DNA of 64,000 bases from Dellaglioa algida DSM 15638. GTDB lineage: Bacteria > Bacillota > Bacilli > Lactobacillales > Lactobacillaceae. Location: positions 18,315 through 82,314 of the forward strand of contig NZ_AZDI01000007.1 in the NCBI RefSeq assembly GCF_001434695.1, given 5' to 3'. Positions within the stretch are counted from its first letter, which is position 1; each line of letters opens with the position of its first letter. A program made the translations under genes and the position numbers. Under the pieces are notes generated by a model. That model did not search any database, had not been told where the DNA came from, and worked only from the letters and a program-made list of their open reading frames with translations. Positions 58,859 through 64,000 of this stretch are shown here, piece by piece.

Positions 58859-60484
58859 TTAGTACTTAGGAGTCCATTTCATATCTGCAACAGCTTTTTT
58901 AACATCCGTAATTGCTTCTTTGTTTAATTTTTGGTCGACGACACTTTGGGCAACAACTTCAGCAATTGTTTGTGAAAATTCTGCTAAATGTGTCACTGGT
59001 GGCAATACAGCAGCACCAACGGCTGTCGTATCAACGATTCCACCTAAAGCATGACTAGCTTGTGATAAGATTTCGCCATTAACTCTTGAAGACGTTGAAG
59101 CGATGATACCAAATCCAAGACCTGGGTACATAAGTGCATTATTTGCTTGACCAATTTGGTAAGTAACACCTTTATATTCAACGTTATCTGCTGGAATACC
59201 TGTAGCAACTAATGCTTTACCGTCGGTCCATTCAATCAAATCTTCAGCTTTAGCTTCTGCTAATTTTGTAGGGTTTGATAGTGGGAAGATAATTGGACGT
59301 TCAACATACGAAGCCATATCTTGAACGATTTCTTTCGTAAATGTACCAGGTTGTGTTGATGTACCAATCATAACAGTTGGTTGAACAGCCGTGACAACTG
59401 CTTCTAACGTTGTTAATTCATCAGCGTTAGCGAATTCTGAACGTTTATGCGTAAATTCTTTTTGGCCAGGTGTTAAGTCTTCTGTATCATCGAACAATAA
59501 ACCTTGTTTGTCGACTAAGAAGAAACGTTTGCGAGCATCTTCTTCTGAAACACCAGCGCGTTTCATTTCATCCATAATTTGGTTAGCAATCCCGACACCA
59601 GCAGTACCAGCACCATAAGTAACGATTGTTTGGTCAGCAATTGAACCTTTAGTAATACTTAGAGCACCTAAGATACCAGCTAAAACGACAATCCCCGTTC
59701 CTTGAATATCATCGTTAAATGTTGTGATATCATTTTGGTATTTTTCAAGAATATTAGCAGCATTTGAGCGACCAAAATCTTCCCAATGTAATAATAGTTC
59801 TGGGAACAAGCTCTTTGTACTTTGAACAAAACCATCAACGAAGTCATAGTATTTGTCGCCAGTTACACGAGCATGTTTGTTACCAAGGTATAATGGGTCA
59901 TTCATCAATGTTTCATTATTTGTACCAGCATCAATAGAAACGGGTAATACTTGTGAAGGATCAATTCCAGCAGCAGCTGTATAAACCATTAATTTACCGA
60001 TTGCGATATCAACACCGTTGACGCCCCAGTCACCCATACCTAAAATTCCTTCGGCATCAGTTACAACAACTAAACGAATATCGCGACCAGCGGCAGCGTT
60101 TTTCAAAGTTGCTTCGATATCTTCTGGATGATCAATTGATAAGAAGGCAGCATTTTGTGGGTTAACGTAGATTTCATTGTATTGTTCGATTGAGTCAGCA
60201 ACAACTGGATCATAAACAACGGGCATGAATTCAGCAACATGTTGTCCCATCAAGTAGAAGAATAACGTGCGGTTTTCGTTGAACAATTCCATTAAGAAAT
60301 GGCGTTTTTCAAGACCTGATTCTTTACTTAAATATTGTGCATAATTTTGTGTAGCTTGTTCTTCGATTGTTTGAACTTGGGCTGGTAACATACCAACAAG
60401 TCCTAATTCACGACGTTCTTCCATTGTAAAGGCTGTTCCTTTATTTACAAATGGGTTATTTAACATATCTTGTGCTTTTGTCAT
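58859..60484 (-). CDS. mleA: Malolactic enzyme
   Basis: Converts L-malate to L-lactate and CO2 using NAD and Mn, deacidifying the cell. The 541 residues match the usual malolactic enzyme length. [31 protein letters not shown] (NAD fold) and [15 protein letters not shown] are conserved with malic enzymes. [12 protein letters not shown] is the late signature. The ATG at 60484 has GGAGG upstream, so the frame to 60499 is not used. It is divergent from the regulator mleR and cotranscribed with the permease. Distinction from NAD-malic enzyme rests on length and linkage. Confidence 0.95.
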   Translation of the reverse strand: MTKAQDMLNNPFVNKGTAFTMEERRELGLVGMLPAQVQTIEEQATQNYAQYLSKESGLEKRHFLMELFNENRTLFFYLMGQHVAEFMPVVYDPVVADSIEQYNEIYVNPQNAAFLSIDHPEDIEATLKNAAAGRDIRLVVVTDAEGILGMGDWGVNGVDIAIGKLMVYTAAAGIDPSQVLPVSIDAGTNNETLMNDPLYLGNKHARVTGDKYYDFVDGFVQSTKSLFPELLLHWEDFGRSNAANILEKYQNDITTFNDDIQGTGIVVLAGILGALSITKGSIADQTIVTYGAGTAGVGIANQIMDEMKRAGVSEEDARKRFFLVDKQGLLFDDTEDLTPGQKEFTHKRSEFANADELTTLEAVVTAVQPTVMIGTSTQPGTFTKEIVQDMASYVERPIIFPLSNPTKLAEAKAEDLIEWTDGKALVATGIPADNVEYKGVTYQIGQANNALMYPGLGFGIIASTSSRVNGEILSQASHALGGIVDTTAVGAAVLPPVTHLAEFSQTIAEVVAQSVVDQKLNKEAITDVKKAVADMKWTPKY

Positions 60485-60560
60485 AATTGATTCCTCCATT
60501 TATTTATCTGTATTTAGTTTTCTCTGTTACTTACAAGAGCAAGGATACACCCCACTAAAA

Positions 60561-60587
60561 ATTATAGTCAAACGTATGCTATACTAT
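60561..60587. promoter_or_regulatory. Divergent mleR/mleA control region
   Basis: For mleR, TGCTATACT gives an extended -10 (TATACT 60580-60585). For mleA, TATAAT lies at 60561-60566 on the minus strand. Between and over them GTATGCTATAC (60574-60584) and a wider ATAGT...ACTAT dyad form a candidate LysR-type binding site. Confidence 0.6.
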
Positions 60588-60636
60588 AAATATTATTTAT
60601 ATGACAATTAAAAAAGCCTATTTCAAGGGGATTATA

Positions 60637-61518
60637 ATGAACATTAGAGATTTAGAATATTATCAACAAATAATTAATTTAAGAAATTTTTCAAAAGTTG
60701 CTAATTATTTTTCAGTAAGTCAGCCCACAATTACAACTTCTATGAAACGGTTGGAGGCAGAACTCGAAACAACCCTAATCATTCGTGACCAATCACATCG
60801 GCAAGTTTTATTCACGCCCAGCGGTGAACAATTTGCTGAACACGTTAATATCATTCTAGGAGAGTTAAAAATTGCGAACCAAGAAATTGAACAACTTAAA
60901 AATGAACGCGTTCGATTTGGCCTACCTCCTATTATAGGAACATACTATTTTCCACAGATTGTGGGTAACCTTTTCAAATCGGGATTGATGGACCATCTCG
61001 ATACTGTAGAAAATGGGTCACAAGTCCTACTTCACCAGTTAATAAATGGTTCCCTAGATATGGCCTTACTAGGGTCAGTTGAACCGATTGAAGATGATCA
61101 CCTAATAGTTAGGCATTTTGCGTCTAAAAATTTTAAGATTATTGTCAGTAAGCAACACCCGCTTGCCTCAAGAGAATCCGTTAAGTTTGCCGAACTTCGT
61201 AACGAAAAATTCATTATGCAAAATGAGGGCTTTGTTCATCCGATTGCTTTTAAAAAACTAACTACTAAGAATCACTTTAAACCGAAAATCATTTATACAA
61301 CAAGCGACAGTCAGATTATTAAAAAAATGGTTGCCGAAAATATCGGAGTTGGATTCTTAACAGAACTCGCCCTAGATCCTTCAGACAACTTAGTTGCACT
61401 ACCTTTATCAGAACAAGATCAACCAAAATTTTTAATGTCACTTGTTTATCGTACGAGTCATATTTTGACACCAACCCAAGCAAAATTAATCGATGTTTTA
61501 ATCGATCCTTCCATATAG
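60637..61518 (+). CDS. mleR: LysR-family regulator of malolactic genes
   Basis: Regulator of 293 residues. The N-terminal winged helix reads NIRDLEYYQQIINLRNFSK then VANYFSVSQPTITTSMKRLE. The C-terminal periplasmic-binding-like domain senses an effector, expected to be malate. The ATG at 60637 with AGGGG upstream is used instead of 60601. Divergence from mleA with a shared dyad follows the classic LysR design. Confidence 0.93.
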   Translation: MNIRDLEYYQQIINLRNFSKVANYFSVSQPTITTSMKRLEAELETTLIIRDQSHRQVLFTPSGEQFAEHVNIILGELKIANQEIEQLKNERVRFGLPPIIGTYYFPQIVGNLFKSGLMDHLDTVENGSQVLLHQLINGSLDMALLGSVEPIEDDHLIVRHFASKNFKIIVSKQHPLASRESVKFAELRNEKFIMQNEGFVHPIAFKKLTTKNHFKPKIIYTTSDSQIIKKMVAENIGVGFLTELALDPSDNLVALPLSEQDQPKFLMSLVYRTSHILTPTQAKLIDVLIDPSI

Positions 61519-61527
61519 TTAGAAACA

Positions 61528-61564
61528 AAAAGCAGCCGACATCTAAAATGTGGGCTGCTTTTTA
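61528..61564. terminator. Bidirectional terminator between mleR and recA
   Basis: Stem AAAAAGCAGCC / GGCTGCTTTTT with inner ACAT/ATGT pairing between the converging genes. Confidence 0.9.
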
Positions 61565-61570
61565 ATCTTA

Positions 61571-62731
61571 TTAAGCTTCTGGTAAATCCAATGTTTCGAT
61601 TTTTGAATCCAATACTGGGGCATCATCAGCCTTTTTTACTTTTTTAGTCGTTTTCTTTGGCGCCGTTACTTCTTCTTTAACTTTTTTAGCAGGTTCTTCT
61701 TCTGGTGCAAATATTTTTGCACGAACTTCTTGATCCATTTCATGCAACATTTCAGGTTTTTGTTCCAAAATATTAACAACATTTGGTTTACCTTGACCTA
61801 AACGTTCACCATGATATGAGAACCATGAACCAGCTTTTTCAGCAATTCCATTTTCAACTGCAAGGTCTAAAATATCGGCTGTTGCTGAAATACCTGAACC
61901 ATACATCATGTTTAATTCAGCAATCTTAAATGGTGGTGCGACTTTGTTTTTAACTACTTTAATTGTTGTTTCATTTCCGATGACATCAGTACCATCTTTA
62001 ATTTGTCCGCGACGACGAACATCTAAACGGATCGTTGCGTAGAATTTCAAAGCACGGCCACCTGGCGTTGTTTCAGGGCTACCAAACATAACCCCGACTT
62101 TTTCACGCAATTGATTGATGAAAATAACAGTTGTTCTTGTCTTATTAATTGAACCGGCTAATTTACGGAGTGCTTGTGACATCATACGTGCTTGTAACCC
62201 AACATGAGCGTCACCCATTTCGCCCTCAATTTCAGCACGTGGCACTAAGGCTGCAACTGAATCAATAACAACAAGATCAACAGCACCACTAGATACCAAG
62301 GCGTCTGCGATTTCTAATCCTTGTTCACCAGTATCTGGTTGTGATAATAGTAAGCCATCAATATCTACACCTAATGCTGTAGCATATGCAGGATCCATCG
62401 CATTTTCAGCATCGATATAAGCCACTGTACCACCATTTTTTTGCACTTCTGCAGTCGCATGAAGTGCAATCGTCGTTTTACCAGAACTTTCTGGTCCGTA
62501 TATTTCAATAATACGGCCTTTAGGGAAACCACCTACACCTAATGCGTAATCCAACGATAAAATACCCGTTGAGTTAACATCAATCTTCGTATCGGCCTTG
62601 TCGCCCATCTTCATGATAGCGCCTTGTCCGAATTCTTTTGTAATTGCTGATAACGCTTTTTCTAATGCCGCTTCGCGTTCTTTACCGTCTTTTCTCTTAC
62701 CGTCTCCGGTTGCAATACTTCTATTAGCCAT
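61571..62731 (-). CDS. recA: Recombinase RecA
   Basis: Central homologous-recombination and SOS co-protease protein of 386 residues. GPESSGKTT is Walker [11 protein letters not shown] is Walker [30 protein letters not shown] spans loop regions; this last part is loop 2 entry. The C-terminal 50 residues are lysine/glutamate-rich and variable. It stands alone here: cinA does not lie directly upstream, unlike in many lactobacilli. A LexA box and good promoter precede it. Confidence 0.98.
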   Translation of the reverse strand: MANRSIATGDGKRKDGKEREAALEKALSAITKEFGQGAIMKMGDKADTKIDVNSTGILSLDYALGVGGFPKGRIIEIYGPESSGKTTIALHATAEVQKNGGTVAYIDAENAMDPAYATALGVDIDGLLLSQPDTGEQGLEIADALVSSGAVDLVVIDSVAALVPRAEIEGEMGDAHVGLQARMMSQALRKLAGSINKTRTTVIFINQLREKVGVMFGSPETTPGGRALKFYATIRLDVRRRGQIKDGTDVIGNETTIKVVKNKVAPPFKIAELNMMYGSGISATADILDLAVENGIAEKAGSWFSYHGERLGQGKPNVVNILEQKPEMLHEMDQEVRAKIFAPEEEPAKKVKEEVTAPKKTTKKVKKADDAPVLDSKIETLDLPEA

Positions 62732-62758
62732 AGTTAGTAACCCATCCTCTCAATAGTA

Positions 62759-62813
62759 GAACATCTGTTCGTTTCTCTTTACTTATCATACCCTATTCAT
62801 TTTTATATCGCAA
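62759..62813 (-). promoter_or_regulatory. recA promoter with LexA (SOS) box
   Basis: Minus-strand TTGCGA (62808-62813), 17 bp, TATGAT (62785-62790). Downstream GAACAGATGTTC (62759-62770) within CGAACAGATGTTCT fits the Gram-positive LexA consensus CGAACRNRYGTTYG but for the last position. It lies between start point and gene, as expected for repression. Confidence 0.87.
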
Positions 62814-62837
62814 GCGTTAAATCATTTTTGCCGAAAA

Positions 62838-62864
62838 TAAAAAGAACGATGTTGTTATCGTTCT
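62838..62864 (-). terminator. Terminator of the MarR gene
   Basis: Stem AGAACGAT / ATCGTTCT around a six-base loop, then TTTTATTTT on the minus strand. Confidence 0.8.
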
Positions 62865-62948
62865 TCATAGGTATCGATCCATTAAATTATAGCTAATGCT
62901 TATTAATTAAGTACGCTATTTTTACCAGAATAATTTATTTTTATAAAT

Positions 62949-63374
62949 TTATTCCATTGCTTCAATTTGATTAATTGTTTCTTTTAATACGCGTCTAAAA
63001 GTTGCTAGATCTTTACCCGTCACTTGTTCCTCTAGTTTGCTCTCTAATTGATTCCAAAAATCGTTATCAACAGCCGTCAACTCTTTATACTTATCTGTTA
63101 CAACCAGGTGAATCACCCGTTTATCTGAAACGTCTGCCTTTTTCACTACTAACCCTAACATGATTAGCTTTTTTAAATGGTAATTCGTATTTGGTGTTGA
63201 TTGATTCAACAATTTTGACACTCGTCCAATTGTTGGATTTTTTAACTGCTCGATCGCGTTCAAATAGTATATGTCAATTGTCCCCAGTTGCTTAATATCC
63301 ATAAGTCCGTCTTGCTTCCCGTATAAGCTCAACAGCTGATTTAATTTATTAAAAGTTCCGCTTAGTTCAATCAT
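62949..63374 (-). CDS. MarR-family transcriptional regulator
   Basis: Regulator of 141 residues with a central winged helix: EQLKNPTIGRVSKLLNQSTPNTNYHLKKL then MLGLVVKKADVSDKRVIHLVVTDK. The D-x-R wing pattern (DVSDKR) is typical of MarR. The ATG at 63374 with GGAGG is used, not the frame reaching 63425. Its target is unknown; the rhodanese gene upstream or other genes are possible. It has its own terminator. Confidence 0.92.
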   Translation of the reverse strand: MIELSGTFNKLNQLLSLYGKQDGLMDIKQLGTIDIYYLNAIEQLKNPTIGRVSKLLNQSTPNTNYHLKKLIMLGLVVKKADVSDKRVIHLVVTDKYKELTAVDNDFWNQLESKLEEQVTGKDLATFRRVLKETINQIEAME

Positions 63375-63479
63375 CTTGACCCTCCTAATTTTACTCACGC
63401 TTAGTCCCCACCCAAAACAAAGCAAATAATCATCAATTTCTAATACTTAAACACTCATTTTAATTATTATAGAGTAAAT

Positions 63480-63512
63480 AGAGGGGTACATACAAGTAAT
63501 ATGTTCCCCTCT
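63480..63512. terminator. Hairpin between rhodanese and MarR genes
   Basis: AGAGGGG / CCCCTCT with inner ACATA/TATGT. The T run is weak, so it may be a poor terminator of the rhodanese gene. Confidence 0.5.
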
Positions 63513-63550
63513 TCGTTCTTAAATCATAAAAATCATGAAACCGTTTAACC

Positions 63551-63850
63551 TTATGTAACCGTAGGACCTTGCCAGCTAAGCATTCCCCCGTATACATCGA
63601 CCACGTTGTTTCCTTTTTCGTACAAAAGATCAGCAGCTTGCGCGCTGCGTTGTCCTGATCGACAAATGATGTATGCTCTACCATTTAACTCATAATTATC
63701 AATTTCGCCTAGTGGGACATTAATTGCATTCGGAATATGTCCTTCAGCAAATTCGTAATCTTCACGAACGTCAATAATCTGTGGATTTTCTGACAGTAAC
63801 GCTTCAAGTTCCGTCGTTGTGATTGTTGGAATTTCATCTTCAAAGTTCAT
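63551..63850 (-). CDS. Single-domain rhodanese (sulfurtransferase)
   Basis: Protein of 99 residues made of one rhodanese domain. IIDVREDYEFAEGHIPNAINVP is the conserved N-terminal motif and ICRSGQRSA is the active-site loop with the catalytic Cys near residue 70. It probably moves sulfur or binds persulfide in the cytoplasm. It is monocistronic ahead of the MarR gene, with a possible operator upstream. GGGGTAACC precedes the ATG. Confidence 0.93.
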   Translation of the reverse strand: MNFEDEIPTITTTELEALLSENPQIIDVREDYEFAEGHIPNAINVPLGEIDNYELNGRAYIICRSGQRSAQAADLLYEKGNNVVDVYGGMLSWQGPTVT

Positions 63851-63888
63851 ATTGGTTACCCCATTAATTTAGTTAGTATCTTTTTATT

Positions 63889-63952
63889 ATGTCATAGAAA
63901 TTGATTTATGACATTAGTATTGCGTTTTTATGAGTTTTTTTAATTATGTCAC
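63889..63952. repeat. Inverted/direct ATGWCA repeats upstream of the rhodanese gene
   Basis: ATGTCAT (63889-63895) and ATGACAT (63908-63914) form an inverted repeat, and ATGTCAC (63946-63952) is a third related copy. They lie in the divergent promoter region between rhodanese and the right-edge reading frame. They may bind a regulator. Confidence 0.35.
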
Positions 63953-64000
63953 AAATAGGTATGACCTTAACACCGATTGGGAACAGCGTAAACTGGGAGA
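63930..64000 (+). CDS. Possible type I restriction specificity subunit (hsdS-like) start, cut by window edge
   Basis: From the ATG at 63930 the frame reads through RYDLNTDWEQRKLGE before the window ends. DWEQRKLGE is a hallmark of HsdS target-recognition half-subunits in lactic acid bacteria. No good ribosome site is seen and the usual N-terminal leader residues before DWEQRKLG are absent. It may therefore be a partial or silent hsdS cassette. Only about 23 codons are visible. Confidence 0.45.
   Translation, partial: MSFFNYVTNRYDLNTDWEQRKLG

Noticed and set aside
63460..63684. 74-codon frame overlapping the rhodanese gene
   Set aside because: It is another frame of the rhodanese coding sequence on the same strand and has no ribosome site.
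63946..64000. Frame starting at ATG 63946 reading MSQIGMTLTPIGNS
   Set aside because: The +2 frame over the same bases encodes the HsdS signature DWEQRKLGE, which is far more specific.

Overview
This window is AT-rich, densely packed chromosomal DNA of a lactic acid bacterium (Firmicutes, Lactobacillales). The evidence is the linked chain pcrA-ligA-camS-gatCAB-dagK, frequent TTG and GTG starts behind strong GGAGG-type ribosome sites, cre and RAT control of a beta-glucoside locus, a CopY-type cop box, and a malolactic cluster in the order mleR <> mleA-mleP. The 541-residue malolactic enzyme and that order suggest the Leuconostoc/Oenococcus/Weissella side of the Lactobacillaceae. That placement is inference; no rRNA gene is present to settle it.

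Layout. Positions 1-3553 (minus) are the head of a surface-polysaccharide operon: LytR-CpsA-Psr protein, Wzz-like modulator, BY-kinase, sugar epimerase, and the start of a priming sugar transferase cut by the window edge. Positions 3887-17832 form an envelope-glycosylation region. It holds a multi-membrane GT-C-like protein, yihY, galU and map on the minus strand. On the plus strand follow flavodoxin, gtcA, a CsbB-like glycosyltransferase, a YfhO protein and two paralogues of the first GT-C-like protein. Positions 18059-21242 carry udk, wecB and an M29 aminopeptidase. Positions 21497-24090 are a copper operon: a P1B-1 ATPase without a metal-binding head plus two separate cupredoxins, behind a consensus promoter bracketed by two cop boxes. 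Positions 24229-26035 are niaP and niaR, followed by tRNA-Arg(CCT) and a divergent TetR/short-chain-reductase pair. Positions 28054-35209 are a beta-glucoside locus: Eis-like acetyltransferase, 6-phospho-beta-glucosidase, licT, bglP, second 6-phospho-beta-glucosidase. It has two cre sites and two RAT/terminator antitermination devices.

Positions 35333-43218 hold a DEAD-box helicase, a Gfo/Idh oxidoreductase, a small acidic protein, an APC permease, msrB, a small membrane protein, an RlmCD-type methyltransferase and dagK. Positions 43253-51920 are the translation and DNA-maintenance operon. Upstream of it lie a degenerate PurK paralogue, xpt, and a glucosaminidase. Positions 54909-57716 hold a second Gfo/Idh enzyme, a secreted nuclease with a small partner gene, and an ECF S component. 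Positions 57861-61518 are the malolactic cluster. recA with a LexA box, a MarR regulator and a rhodanese follow. The right edge opens a reading frame with the signature of a type I restriction specificity subunit.

How the genes work together. galU supplies UDP-glucose and wecB UDP-ManNAc for envelope polymers. gtcA-csbB-yfhO matches the three-component extracytoplasmic glycosylation system known for lipoteichoic acid in Bacillus, here extended by a family of three GT-C-like paralogues. No insertion sequence, prophage or CRISPR array was seen. The items most worth a second look are the GT-C family, the head-less copper ATPase with stand-alone cupredoxins, the PurK-like protein that has lost its metal ligands, the nuclease with its unknown partner, and the hsdS-like edge.
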